Made by a program: the position numbers and the translations under genes
Assembly (NCBI GenBank): GCA_958295665.1
Contig: OY282560.1
Span: 47,306,333 to 47,370,332 of the forward strand
Reading direction: 5' to 3'
Source of the DNA: Tipula vernalis
Taxonomy: Eukaryota > Arthropoda > Insecta > Diptera > Tipulidae
Length of the DNA: 64,000 nt
Shown here: positions 13,984 to 28,227 of the stretch, piece by piece
How the letters are laid out: the number at the start of each line of letters is the position of its first letter
How positions within the stretch are numbered: position 1 is the stretch's first letter
The notes under the pieces: generated by a model
What the model was told of the DNA's origin: nothing
What the model saw: only the letters and a program-made list of their open reading frames with translations
Databases searched by the model: none

Positions 13984-15535
13984 ATCGTCCGATTACGATG
14001 GTTGATACCTCTAACAATAGGTTTCGGGACCTGTAATTGCTGTAACAATTTTCATTTTGATTGCTCGATTATTTCTAGTCATTTCTTAGAAAATTCAATT
14101 TTATTGAAAATTAACTGTGCTATAGCCCACAAGTTTTTGGGCTGCAAAAATCTAAAATGGTCCGAATACGATCGTTGATACCTCTATCAATAGGTTTCGG
14201 GACCTGTAATTGCTGTAACAATTTCCAGTTTGATTGCTCGATTATTTCTAGTCATTTCTTAGAAAATTCAATTTTATTGAAAATTAACTGTGCTATAGCC
14301 CACAAGTTTTTGGGCGGCAAAAATCTAAAATGGTCCGATTACGATGGTTGATACCTCTATCAATAGGCTTCGGGACCTGTAATTGCTGTAACAATTTTCA
14401 TTTTCATTGCTCGATTATTTCTAAACATTTCTTAGAAAATTCAATTTTATTGAAAATTAACTGTGCTATAGCCCACAAGTTTTTGGGCGGCAAAAATCTT
14501 AAATGGTCCGATTACGATGGTTGATACCTCTATCAATAGGTTTCGGGACCTGTAATTGCTGTGACAATTTTCATTTGGATTGCTCGATTATTTCTAAACA
14601 TTTCTTAGAAAATTCAATTTTATTGAAAATTAACTCTGCTATAGCCCACAAGTTTTTGGGCGGCAAAAATCTAAAATGGTCCGATTACGATGGTTGATAC
14701 CTCTATCAATAGGTTTCGGGACCTGTAATTGCTGTGACAATTTTCATTTGGATTGCTCGATTATTTGTAAACATTTCTTAGAAAATTCAATTTTATTGAA
14801 AATTAACTGTGCTATAGCCCACAAGTTTTTGGGCGGCAAAAATCTAAAATGGTCCGATTACGATGGTTGATACCTCTATCAATAGGTTTCGGGACCTGTA
14901 ATTGCTGTGACAAATTTCATTTGGATTGCTCGATTATTTCTAATCATTTCTTAGAAAATTCAATTTTATTGAAAATTAACTGTGCTATAGCCCACAAGTT
15001 TTTGGGCGGCAAAAATCTAAAATGGTCCGATTACGATGGTTGATACCTCTATCAATAGGTTTCGGGACCTGTAATTGCTGTGACCATTTTCATTTGGATT
15101 GCTCGATTATTTGTAAACATTTCTTAGAAAATTCAATTTTATTGAAAATTAACTGTGCTATAGCCCACAAGTTTTTGGGCGGCAAAAATCTAAAATGGTC
15201 CGATTACGATGGTTGATACCTCTATCAATAGGTTTCGGGACCTGTAATTGCTGTGACAATTTTCATTTTGATTGCTCGATTATTTCTAAACATTTCTTAA
15301 AAAATTCAATTTTATTGAAAATTAACTGTGCTATAGCCCACAAGTTTTTGGGCGGCAAAAATCTAAAATGGTCCGATTACGATGATTGATACCTCTATCA
15401 ATAGGTTTCGGGACCTGTAATTGCTGTAACAATTTTTATTTGGATTGCTCGATTATTTCTAATCATTTCTTAGAAAATTCAATTTTATTGAAAATTAACT
15501 GTGCTATAGCCCACAAGTTTTTGGGCGGCAAAAAT
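13984..15535 (+). repeat. Satellite segment present four times in the array (copy 1)
   Basis: Starting with the CTCTAACAATAGG variant monomer, an ordered series of eight or nine monomers is repeated at about 17,249, 22,396 and 26,847. Offsets are 3,262-3,265 bp to the second copy, then 5,147 and 4,451 bp. The order of variants (GTCCGAATACGATCG, TTTGTAAACATT, CTTAAAAAATTC and so on) is preserved. This copy lacks the 3-base deletion in TTTGATTCGATT that the other three copies share, so it is the outgroup of the set. Confidence 0.75.
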
Positions 15536-16035
15536 CTAAAATGGTCCGATTACGATGGTTGATACCTCTATCAATAGGTTTCGGGACCTGTAATTGCTGT
15601 AACAATTTTTATTTGGATTGCTCGATTATCTCTAATCATTTCTTAGAAAATTCAATTTTATTGAAAATTAACTGTGCTATAGCCCACAAGTTTTTGGGCG
15701 GCAAAAATCTAAAATGGTCCGATTACGATGATTGATACCTCTATCAATAGGTTTCGGGACCTGTAATTGCTGTAACAATTTTTATTTGGATTGCTCGATT
15801 ATTTCTAATCATTTCTTAGAAAATTCAATTTTATTGAAAATTAACTGTGCTATAGCCCACAAGTTTTTGGGCGGCAAAAATCTAAAATGGTCCGATTACG
15901 ATGGTTGATACCTCTATCAATAGGTTTCGGGACCTGTAATTGCTGTGACAATTTTCTTTTGGATTGCTCGATTATTTCTAAACATTTCTTAGAAAATTCA
16001 ATTTTATTGAAAATTAACTGTGCTATAGCCCACAA

Positions 16036-16037
16036 GT
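16036..16037 (+). repeat. 22-bp deletion monomer (first of five)
   Basis: Here CACAAGTTT is joined directly to GGTCCGATT, removing 22 bp from the monomer and giving a 151-bp unit (15,887 to 16,038). The identical deletion recurs at about 19,995, 21,184, 24,446 and 25,635. Because the breakpoint is the same each time, these five monomers descend from one event and serve as a marker for block duplications: spacings are 3,958, 1,189, 3,262 and 1,189 bp. Confidence 0.9.
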
Positions 16038-19000
16038 TTGGTCCGATTACGATGATTGATACCTCTATCAATAGGTTTCGGGACCTGTAATTGCTGTGAG
16101 AATTTGCATTTTGATTGCTCGATTATTTCTAGTCATTTCTTACAAAATTCAATTTTATTGAAAATTAACTGTGCTATAGCCCACAAGTTTTTGGGCGGCA
16201 AAAATCTAAAATCGTCCTATTACGATGGTTGATACCTCTATCAATAGGTTTCGGGACCTGTAATTGCTGTAACAATTTTCATTTTGATTGCTCGATTATT
16301 TCTAGTCATTTCTTAGAAAATTCAATTTTATTGAAAATTAACTGTGCTATAGCCCACAAGTTTTTGGGCGGCAAAAATCTAAAATGGTCCGAATACGATC
16401 GTTGATACCTCTATCAATAGGTTTCGGGACCTGTAATTGCTGTAACAATTTCCATTTTGATTGCTCGATTATTTCTAGTCATTTCTTAGAAAATTCAATT
16501 TTATTGAAAATTAACTGTGCTATAGCCCACAAGTTTTTGGGCGGCAAAAATCTAAAATGGTCCGATTACGATGGTTGATACCTCTATCAATAGGTTTCGG
16601 GACCTGTAATTGCTGTGACAATTTTCATTTTGATTGCTCGATTATTTCTAAACATTTCTTAGAAAATTCAATTTTATTGAAAATTAACTGTGCTATAGCC
16701 CACAAGTTTTTGGGCGGCAAAAATCTTAAATGGTCCGATTACGATGGTTGATACCTCTATCAATAGGTTTCGGGACCTGTAATTGCTGTGACAATTTTCA
16801 TTTGGATTGCTCGATTATTTCTAAACATTTCTTAGAAAATTCAATTTTATTGAAAATTAACTGTGCTATAGCCCACAAGTTTTTGGGCGGCAAAAATCTA
16901 AAATGGTCCGATTACGATGGTTGATACCTCTATCAATAGGTTTCGGGACCTGTAATTGCTGTGACAATTTTCATTTTGATTGCTCGATTATTTCTAAACA
17001 TTTCTTAGAAAATTCAATTTTATTGAAAATTAACTGTGCTATAGCCCACAAGTTTTTGGGCGGCAAAAATCTAAAATGGTCCGATTACGATGGTTGATAC
17101 CTCTATCAATAGGTTTCGGGACCTGTAATTGCTGTAACAATTTTTATTTGGATTGCTCGATTATTTCTAATCATTTCTTAGAAAATTCAATTTTATTGAA
17201 AATTAACTGTGCTATAGCCCACAAGTTTTTGGGCGGCAAAAATCTAAAATCGTCCGATTACGATGGTTGATACCTCTAACAATAGGTTTCGGGACCTGTA
17301 ATTGCTGTAACAATTTTCATTTTGATTGCTCGATTATTTCTAGTCATTTCGTAGAAAATTCAATTTTATTGAAAATTAACTGTGCTATAGCCCACAAGTT
17401 TTTGGGCTGCAAAAATCTAAAATGGTCCGAATACGATCGTTGATACCTCTATCAATAGGTTTCGGGACCTGTAATTGCTGTAACAATTTTCAGTTTGATT
17501 CGATTATTTCTAGTCATTTCTTAGAAAATTCAATTTTATTGAAAATTAACTGTGCTATAGCCCACAAGTTTTTGGGCGGCAAAAATCTAAAATGGTCCGA
17601 TTACGATGGTTGATACCTCTATCAATAGGTTTCGGGACCTGTAATTGCTGTGACAATTTTCATTTTGATTGCTCGATTATTTCTAAACATTTCTTAGAAA
17701 ATTCAATTTTATTGAAAATTAACTGTGCTATAGCCCACAAGTTTTTGGGCGGCAAAAATCTTAAATGGTCCGATTACGATGGTTGATACCTCTATCAATA
17801 GGTTTCGGGACCTGTAATTGCTGTGACAATTTTCATTTGGATTGCTCGATTATTTCTAAACATTTCTTAGAAAATTCAATTTTATTGAAAATTAACTGTG
17901 CTATAGCCCACAAGTTTTTGGGCGGCAAAAATCTAAAATGGTCCGATTACGATGGTTGATACCTCTATCAATAGGTTTCGGGACCTGTAATTGCTGTGAC
18001 AATTTTCATTTGGATTGCTCGATTATTTGTAAACATTTCTTAGAAAATTCAATTTTATTGAAAATTAACTGTGCTATAGCCCACAAGTTTTTGGGCGGCA
18101 AAAATCTAAAATGGTCCGATTACAATGGTTGATACCTCTATCAATAGGTTTCGGGACCTGTAATTGCTGTGACAATTTTCATTTGGATTGCTCGATTATT
18201 TCTAAACATTTCTTAGAAAATTCAATTTTATTGAAAATTAACTGTGCTATAGCCCACAAGTTTTTGGGCGGCAAAAATCTAAAATGGTCCGATTACGATG
18301 GTTGATACCTCTATCAATAGGTTTCGGGACCTGTAATTGCTGTGACCATTTTCATTTGGATTGCTCGATTATTTGTAAACATTTCTTAGAAAATTCAATT
18401 TTATTGAAAATTAACTGTGCTATAGCCCACAAGTTTTTGGGCTGCAAAAATCTAAAATGGTCCGATTACGATGGTTGATACCTCTATCAATAGGTTTCGG
18501 GACCTGTAATTGCTGTGACAATTTTCATTTTGATTGCTCGATTATTTCTAAACATTTCTTAAAAAATTCAATTTTATTGAAAATTAACTGTGCTATAGCC
18601 CACAAGTTTTTGGGCGGCAAAAATCTAAAATGGTCCGATTACGATGATTGATACCTCTATCAATAGGTTTCGGGACCTGTAATTGCTGTAACAATTTTTA
18701 TTTGGATTGCTCGATTATTTCTAATCATTTCTTAGAAAATTCAATTTTATTGAAAATTAACTGTGCTATAGCCCGCCCACAAGTTTTTGGGCGGCAAAAA
18801 TCTAAAATGGTCCGATTACGATGGTTGATACCTCTATCAATAGGTTTCGGGACCTGTAATTGCTGTGAGAATTTGCATTTTGATTGCTCGATTATTTCTA
18901 GTCATTTCTTAGAAAATTCAATTTTATTGAAAATTAACTGTGCTATAGCCCACAAGTTTTTGGGCGGCAAAAATCTAAAATGGTCCGATTACGATGGTTG

Positions 19001-19498
19001 ATACCTCTATCAATAGGTTTCGGGACCTGTAATTGCTGTGACAATTTTCATTTGGATTGCTCGATTATTTGTAAACATTTCTTAGAAAATTCAATTTTAT
19101 TGAAAATTAACTGTGCTATAGCCCACAAGTTTTTGGGCGGCAAAAATTTAAAATGGTCCGATTACGATGGTTGATACCTCTATCAATAGGTTTCGGGACC
19201 TGTAATTGCTGTGACAATTTTCATTTGGATTGCTCGATTATTTCTAAACATTTCTTAGAAAATTCAATTTTATTGAAAATTAACTGTGCTATAGCCCACA
19301 AGTTTTTGGGCGGCAAAAATCTAAAATGGTCCGATTACGATGGTTGATACCTCTATCAATAGGTTTCGGGACCTGTAATTGCTGTAACAATTTTTATTTG
19401 GATTGCTCGATTATTTCTAATCATTTCTTAGAAAATTCAATTTTATTGAAAATTAACTGTGCTATAGCCCACAAGTTTTTGGGCGGCAAAAATCTAAA

Positions 19499-22400
19499 AT
19501 GGTCCGATTACGATGGTTGATACCTCTATCAATAGGTTTCGGGACCTGTAATTGCTGTAACAATTTTTATTTGGATTGCTCGATTATTTCTAATCATTTC
19601 TTAGAAAATTCAATTTTATTGAAAATTAACTGTGCTATAGCCCACAAGTTTTTGGGCGGCAAAAATCTAAAATGGTCCGATTACGATGATTGATACCTCT
19701 ATCAATAGGTTTCGGGACCTGTAATTGCTGTAACAATTTTTATTTGGATTGCTCGATTATTTCTAATCATTTCTTAGAAAATTCAATTTTATTGAAAATT
19801 AACTGTGCTATAGCCCACAAGTTTTTGGGCGGCAAAAATCTAAAATGGTCCGATTACGATGGTTGATACCTCTATCAATAGGTTTCGGGACCTGTAATTG
19901 CTGTGACAATTTTCTTTTGGATTGCTCGATTATTTCTAAACATTTCTTAGAAAATTCAATTTTATTGAAAATTAACTGTGCTATAGCCCACAAGTTTGGT
20001 CCGATTACGATGATTGATACCTCTATCAATAGGTTTCGGGACCTGTAATTGCTGTGAGAATTTGCATTTTGATTGCTCGATTATTTCTAGTCATTTCTTA
20101 CAAAATTCAATTTTATTGAAAATTAACTGTGCTATAGCCCACAAGTTTTTGGGCGGCAAAAATCTAAAATCGTCCTATTACGATGGTTGATACCTCTATC
20201 AATAGGTTTCGGGACCTGTAATTGCTGTAACAATTTTCATTTTGATTGCTCGATTATTTCTAGTCATTTCTTAGAAAATTCAATTTTATTGAAAATTAAC
20301 TGTGCTATAGCCCACAAGTTTTTGGGCGGCAAAAATCTAAAATGGTCCGAATACGATCGTTGATACCTCTATCAATAGGTTTCGGGACCTGTAATTGCTG
20401 TAACAATTTCCATTTTGATTGCTCGATTATTTCTAGTCATTTCTTAGAAAATTCAATTTTATTGAAAATTAACTGTGCTATAGCCCACAAGTTTTTGGGC
20501 GGCAAAAATCTAAAATGGTCCGATTACGATGGTTGATACCTCTATCAATAGGTTTCGGGACCTGTAATTGCTGTGACAATTTTCATTTTGATTGCTCGAT
20601 TATTTCTAAACATTTCTTAGAAAATTCAATTTTATTGAAAATTAACTGTGCTATAGCCCACAAGTTTTTGGGCGGCAAAAATCTAAAATGGTCCGATTAC
20701 GATGGTTGATACCTCTATCAATAGGTTTCGGGACCTGTAATTGCTGTGACAATTTTCATTTGGATTGCTCGATTATTTCTAAACATTTCTTAGAAAATTC
20801 AATTTTATTGAAAATTAACTGTGCTATAGCCCACAAGTTTTTGGGCGGCAAAAATCTAAAATGGTCCGATTACGATGATTGATACCTCTATCAATAGGTT
20901 TCGGGACCTGTAATTGCTGTAACAATTTTTATTTGGATTGCTCGATTATTTCTAATCATTTCTTAGAAAATTCAATTTTATTGAAAATTAACTGTGCTAT
21001 AGCCCACAAGTTTTTGGGCGGCAAAAATCTAAAATGGTCCGATTACGATGGTTGATACCTCTATCAATAGGTTTCGGGACCTGTAATTGCTGTGACAATT
21101 TTCTTTTGGATTGCTCGATTATTTCTAAACATTTCTTAGAAAATTCAATTTTATTGAAAATTAACTGTGCTATAGCCCACAAGTTTGGTCCGATTACGAT
21201 GATTGATACCTCTATCAATAGGTTTCGGGACCTGTAATTGCTGTGAGAATTTGCATTTTGATTGCTCGATTATTTCTAGTCATTTCTTACAAAATTCAAT
21301 TTTATTGAAAATTAACTGTGCTATAGCCCACAAGTTTTTGGGCGGCAAAAATCTAAAATCGTCCTATTACGATGGTTGATACCTCTATCAATAGGTTTCG
21401 GGACCTGTAATTGCTGTAACAATTTTCATTTTGATTGCTCGATTATTTCTAGTCATTTCTTAGAAAATTCAATTTTATTGAAAATTAACTGTGCTATAGC
21501 CCACAAGTTTTTGGGCGGCAAAAATCTAAAATGGTCCGAATACGATCGTTGATACCTCTATCAATAGGTTTCGGGACCTGTAATTGCTGTAACAATTTCC
21601 ATTTTGATTGCTCGATTATTTCTAGTCATTTCTTAGAAAATTCAATTTTATTGAAAATTAACTGTGCTATAGCCCACAAGTTTTTGGGCGGCAAAAATCT
21701 AAAATGGTCCGATTACGATGGTTGATACCTCTATCAATAGGTTTCGGGACCTGTAATTGCTGTGACAATTTTCATTTTGATTGCTCGATTATTTCTAAAC
21801 ATTTCTTAGAAAATTCAATTTTATTGAAAATTAACTGTGCTATAGCCCACAAGTTTTTGGGCGGCAAAAATCTTAAATGGTCCGATTACGATGGTTGATA
21901 CCTCTATCAATAGGTTTCGGGACCTGTAATTGCTGTGACAATTTTCATTTGGATTGCTCGATTATTTCTAAACATTTCTTAGAAAATTCAATTTTATTGA
22001 AAATTAACTGTGCTATAGCCCACAAGTTTTTGGGCGGCAAAAATCTAAAATGGTCCGATTACGATGGTTGATACCTCTATCAATAGGTTTCGGGACCTGT
22101 AATTGCTGTGACAATTTTCATTTTGATTGCTCGATTATTTCTAAACATTTCTTAGAAAATTCAATTTTATTGAAAATTAACTGTGCTATAGCCCACAAGT
22201 TTTTGGGCGGCAAAAATCTAAAATGGTCCGATTACGATGATTGATACCTCTATCAATAGGTTTCGGGACCTGTAATTGCTGTAACAATTTTTATTTGGAT
22301 TGCTCGATTATTTCTAATCATTTCTTAGAAAATTCAATTTTATTGAAAATTAACTGTGCTATAGCCCACAAGTTTTTGGGCGGCAAAAATCTAAAATCGT

Positions 22401-23776
22401 CCGATTACGATGGTTGATACCTCTAACAATAGGTTTCGGGACCTGTAATTGCTGTAACAATTTTCATTTTGATTGCTCGATTATTTCTAGTCATTTCGTA
22501 GAAAATTCAATTTTATTGAAAATTAACTGTGCTATAGCCCACAAGTTTTTGGGCTGCAAAAATCTAAAATGGTCCGAATACGATCGTTGATACCTCTATC
22601 AATAGGTTTCGGGACCTGTAATTGCTGTAACAATTTTCAGTTTGATTCGATTATTTCTAGTCATTTCTTAGAAAATTCAATTTTATTGAAAATTAACTGT
22701 GCTATAGCCCACAAGTTTTTGGGCGGCAAAAATCTAAAATGGTCCGATTACGATGGTTGATACCTCTATCAATAGGTTTCGGGACCTGTAATTGCTGTGA
22801 CAATTTTCATTTTGATTGCTCGATTATTTCTAAACATTTCTTAGAAAATTCAATTTTATTGAAAATTAACTGTGCTATAGCCCACAAGTTTTTGGGCGGC
22901 AAAAATCTTAAATGGTCCGATTACGATGGTTGATACCTCTATCAATAGGTTTCGGGACCTGTAATTGCTGTGACAATTTTCATTTGGATTGCTCGATTAT
23001 TTCTAAACATTTCTTAGAAAATTCAATTTTATTGAAAATTAACTGTGCTATAGCCCACAAGTTTTTGGGCGGCAAAAATCTTAAATGGTCCGATTACGAT
23101 GGTTGATACCTCTATCAATAGGTTTCGGGACCTGTAATTGCTGTGACAATTTTCATTTGGATTGCTCGATTATTTGTAAACATTTCTTAGAAAATTCAAT
23201 TTTATTGAAAATTAACTGTGCTATAGCCCACAAGTTTTTGGGCGGCAAAAATCTAAAATGGTCCGATTACAATGGTTGATACCTCTATCAATAGGTTTCG
23301 GGACCTGTAATTGCTGTGACAATTTTCATTTGGATTGCTCGATTATTTCTAAACATTTCTTAGAAAATTCAATTTTATTGAAAATTAACTGTGCTATAGC
23401 CCACAAGTTTTTGGGCGGCAAAAATCTAAAATGGTCCGATTACGATGGTTGATACCTCTATCAATAGGTTTCGGGACCTGTAATTGCTGTGACCATTTTC
23501 ATTTGGATTGCTAGATTATTTGTAAACATTTCTTAGAAAATTCAATTTTATTGAAAATTAACTGTGCTATAGCCCACAAATTTTTGGGCTGCAAAAATCT
23601 AAAATGGTCCGATTACGATGGTTGATACCTCTATCAATAGGTTTCGGGACCTGTAATTGCTGTGACAATTTTCATTTTGATTGCTCGATTATTTCTAAAC
23701 ATTTCTTAAAAAATTCAATTTTATTGAAAATTAACTGTGCTATAGCCCACAAGTTTTTGGGCGGCAAAAATCTAAA
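19499..23776 (+). repeat. ~4.3-kb higher-order block, left copy (offset 4,451 bp)
   Basis: Monomer types from 19,499 to about 23,776 are repeated in order from 23,950 to about 28,227 with a constant offset of 4,451 bp. The block includes two 22-bp-deletion monomers, the 3-base-deletion monomer near 22,640 and the CTCTAACAATAGG monomer. Apart from a few single-base changes, for example TTTCTGGACC near 25,850 and GCTAGATT near 23,511, the two copies look the same, so this duplication is recent relative to the rest of the array. Confidence 0.85.
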
Positions 23777-23949
23777 ATGGTCCGATTACGATGATTGATA
23801 CCTCTATCAATAGGTTTCGGGACCTGTAATTGCTGTAACAATTTCCATTTTGATTGCTCGATTATTTCTAGTCATTTCTTAGAAAATTCAATTTTATTGA
23901 AAATTAACTGTGCTATAGCCCACAAGTTTTTGGGCGGCAAAAATCTAAA

Positions 23950-26900
23950 ATGGTCCGATTACGATGGTTGATACCTCTATCAATAGGTTTCGGGACCTGT
24001 AATTGCTGTAACAATTTTTATTTGGATTGCTCGATTATTTCTAATCATTTCTTAGAAAATTCAATTTTATTGAAAATTAACTGTGCTATAGCCCACAAGT
24101 TTTTGGGCGGCAAAAATCTAAAATGGTCCGATTACGATGATTGATACCTCTATCAATAGGTTTCGGGACCTGTAATTGCTGTAACAATTTTTATTTGGAT
24201 TGCTCGATTATTTCTAATCATTTCTTAGAAAATTCAATTTTATTGAAAATTAACTGTGCTATAGCCCACAAGTTTTTGGGCGGCAAAAATCTAAAATGGT
24301 CCGATTACGATGGTTGATACCTCTATCAATAGGTTTCGGGACCTGTAATTGCTGTGACAATTTTCTTTTGGATTGCTCGATTATTTCTAAACATTTCTTA
24401 GAAAATTCAATTTTATTGAAAATTAACTGTGCTATAGCCCACAAGTTTGGTCCGATTACGATGATTGATACCTCTATCAATAGGTTTCGGGACCTGTAAT
24501 TGCTGTGAGAATTTGCATTTTGATTGCTCGATTATTTCTAGTCATTTCTTACAAAATTCAATTTTATTGAAAATTAACTGTGCTATAGCCCACAAGTTTT
24601 TGGGCGGCAAAAATCTAAAATCGTCCTATTACGATGGTTGATACCTCTATCAATAGGTTTCGGGACCTGTAATTGCTGTAACAATTTTCATTTTGATTGC
24701 TCGATTATTTCTAGTCATTTCTTAGAAAATTCAATTTTATTGAAAATTAACTGTGCTATAGCCCACAAGTTTTTGGGCGGCAAAAATCTAAAATGGTCCG
24801 AATACGATCGTTGATACCTCTATCAATAGGTTTCGGGACCTGTAATTGCTGTAACAATTTCCATTTTGATTGCTCGATTATTTCTAGTCATTTCTTAGAA
24901 AATTCAATTTTATTGAAAATTAACTGTGCTATAGCCCACAAGTTTTTGGGCGGCAAAAATCTAAAATGGTCCGATTACGATGGTTGATACCTCTATCAAT
25001 AGGTTTCGGGACCTGTAATTGCTGTGACAATTTTCATTTTGATTGCTCGATTATTTCTAAACATTTCTTAGAAAATTCAATTTTATTGAAAATTAACTGT
25101 GCTATAGCCCACAAGTTTTTGGGCGGCAAAAATCTTAAATGGTCCGATTACGATGGTTGATACCTCTATCAATAGGTTTCGGGACCTGTAATTGCTGTGA
25201 CAATTTTCATTTGGATTGCTCGATTATTTCTAAACATTTCTTAGAAAATTCAATTTTATTGAAAATTAACTGTGCTATAGCCCACAAGTTTTTGGGCGGC
25301 AAAAATCTAAAATGGTCCGATTACGATGATTGATACCTCTATCAATAGGTTTCGGGACCTGTAATTGCTGTAACAATTTTTATTTGGATTGCTCGATTAT
25401 TTCTAATCATTTCTTAGAAAATTCAATTTTATTGAAAATTAACTGTGCTATAGCCCACAAGTTTTTGGGCGGCAAAAATCTAAAATGGTCCGATTACGAT
25501 GGTTGATACCTCTATCAATAGGTTTCGGGACCTGTAATTGCTGTGACAATTTTCTTTTGGATTGCTCGATTATTTCTAAACATTTCTTAGAAAATTCAAT
25601 TTTATTGAAAATTAACTGTGCTATAGCCCACAAGTTTGGTCCGATTACGATGATTGATACCTCTATCAATAGGTTTCGGGACCTGTAATTGCTGTGAGAA
25701 TTTGCATTTTGATTGCTCGATTATTTCTAGTCATTTCTTACAAAATTCAATTTTATTGAAAATTAACTGTGCTATAGCCCACAAGTTTTTGGGCGGCAAA
25801 AATCTAAAATCGTCCTATTACGATGGTTGATACCTCTATCAATAGGTTTCTGGACCTGTAATTGCTGTAACAATTTTCATTTTGATTGCTCGATTATTTC
25901 TAGTCATTTCTTAGAAAATTCAATTTTATTGAAAATTAACTGTGCTATAGCCCACAAGTTTTTGGGCGGCAAAAATCTAAAATGGTCCGAATACGATCGT
26001 TGATACCTCTATCAATAGGTTTCGGGACCTGTAATTGCTGTAACAATTTCCATTTTGATTGCTCGATTATTTCTAGTCATTTCTTAGAAAATTCAATTTT
26101 ATTGAAAATTAACTGTGCTATAGCCCACAAGTTTTTGGGCGGCAAAAATCTAAAATGGTCCGATTACGATGGTTGATACCTCTATCAATAGGTTTCGGGA
26201 CCTGTAATTGCTGTGACAATTTTCATTTTGATTGCTCGATTATTTCTAAACATTTCTTAGAAAATTCAATTTTATTGAAAATTAACTGTGCTATAGCCCA
26301 CAAGTTTTTGGGCGGCAAAAATCTTAAATGGTCCGATTACGATGGTTGATACCTCTATCAATAGGTTTCGGGACCTGTAATTGCTGTGACAATTTTCATT
26401 TGGATTGCTCGATTATTTCTAAACATTTCTTAGAAAATTCAATTTTATTGAAAATTAACTGTGCTATAGCCCACAAGTTTTTGGGCGGCAAAAATCTAAA
26501 ATGGTCCGATTACGATGGTTGATACCTCTATCAATAGGTTTCGGGACCTGTAATTGCTGTGACAATTTTCATTTTGATTGCTCGATTATTTCTAAACATT
26601 TCTTAGAAAATTCAATTTTATTGAAAATTAACTGTGCTATAGCCCACAAGTTTTTGGGCGGCAAAAATCTAAAATGGTCCGATTACGATGATTGATACCT
26701 CTATCAATAGGTTTCGGGACCTGTAATTGCTGTAACAATTTTTATTTGGATTGCTCGATTATTTCTAATCATTTCTTAGAAAATTCAATTTTATTGAAAA
26801 TTAACTGTGCTATAGCCCACAAGTTTTTGGGCGGCAAAAATCTAAAATCGTCCGATTACGATGGTTGATACCTCTAACAATAGGTTTCGGGACCTGTAAT

Positions 26901-28227
26901 TGCTGTAACAATTTTCATTTTGATTGCTCGATTATTTCTAGTCATTTCGTAGAAAATTCAATTTTATTGAAAATTAACTGTGCTATAGCCCACAAGTTTT
27001 TGGGCTGCAAAAATCTAAAATGGTCCGAATACGATCGTTGATACCTCTATCAATAGGTTTCGGGACCTGTAATTGCTGTAACAATTTTCAGTTTGATTCG
27101 ATTATTTCTAGTCATTTCTTAGAAAATTCAATTTTATTGAAAATTAACTGTGCTATAGCCCACAAGTTTTTGGGCGGCAAAAATCTAAAATGGTCCGATT
27201 ACGATGGTTGATACCTCTATCAATAGGTTTCGGGACCTGTAATTGCTGTGACAATTTTCATTTTGATTGCTCGATTATTTCTAAACATTTCTTAGAAAAT
27301 TCAATTTTATTGAAAATTAACTGTGCTATAGCCCACAAGTTTTTGGGCGGCAAAAATCTTAAATGGTCCGATTACGATGGTTGATACCTCTATCAATAGG
27401 TTTCGGGACCTGTAATTGCTGTGACAATTTTCATTTGGATTGCTCGATTATTTCTAAACATTTCTTAGAAAATTCAATTTTATTGAAAATTAACTGTGCT
27501 ATAGCCCACAAGTTTTTGGGCGGCAAAAATCTAAAATGGTCCGATTACGATGGTTGATACCTCTATCAATAGGTTTCGGGACCTGTAATTGCTGTGACAA
27601 TTTTCATTTGGATTGCTCGATTATTTGTAAACATTTCTTAGAAAATTCAATTTTATTGAAAATTAACTGTGCTATAGCCCACAAGTTTTTGGGCGGCAAA
27701 AATCTAAAATGGTCCGATTACAATGGTTGATACCTCTATCAATAGGTTTCGGGACCTGTAATTGCTGTGACAATTTTCATTTGGATTGCTCGATTATTTC
27801 TAAACATTTCTTAGAAAATTCAATTTTATTGAAAATTAACTGTGCTATAGCCCACAAGTTTTTGGGCGGCAAAAATCTAAAATGGTCCGATTACGATGGT
27901 TGATACCTCTATCAATAGGTTTCGGGACCTGTAATTGCTGTGACCATTTTCATTTGGATTGCTCGATTATTTGTAAACATTTCTTAGAAAATTCAATTTT
28001 ATTGAAAATTAACTGTGCTATAGCCCACAAGTTTTTGGGCTGCAAAAATCTAAAATGGTCCGATTACGATGGTTGATACCTCTATCAATAGGTTTCGGGA
28101 CCTGTAATTGCTGTGACAATTTTCATTTTGATTGCTCGATTATTTCTAAACATTTCTTAAAAAATTCAATTTTATTGAAAATTAACTGTGCTATAGCCCA
28201 CAAGTTTTTGGGCGGCAAAAATCTAAA
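23950..28227 (+). repeat. ~4.3-kb higher-order block, right copy
   Basis: This is the right-hand partner of the 19,499-23,776 block. The match ends near 28,228, where the right copy carries a TTTTTATTTGG monomer and the left copy has a TTTCCATTTTG monomer. The right part (25,982-28,919) also matches 16,384-19,325; the offset there changes from 9,598 to 9,594 at a 4-base insertion (GCCCGCCCAC) near 18,772 in the left copy. Confidence 0.85.
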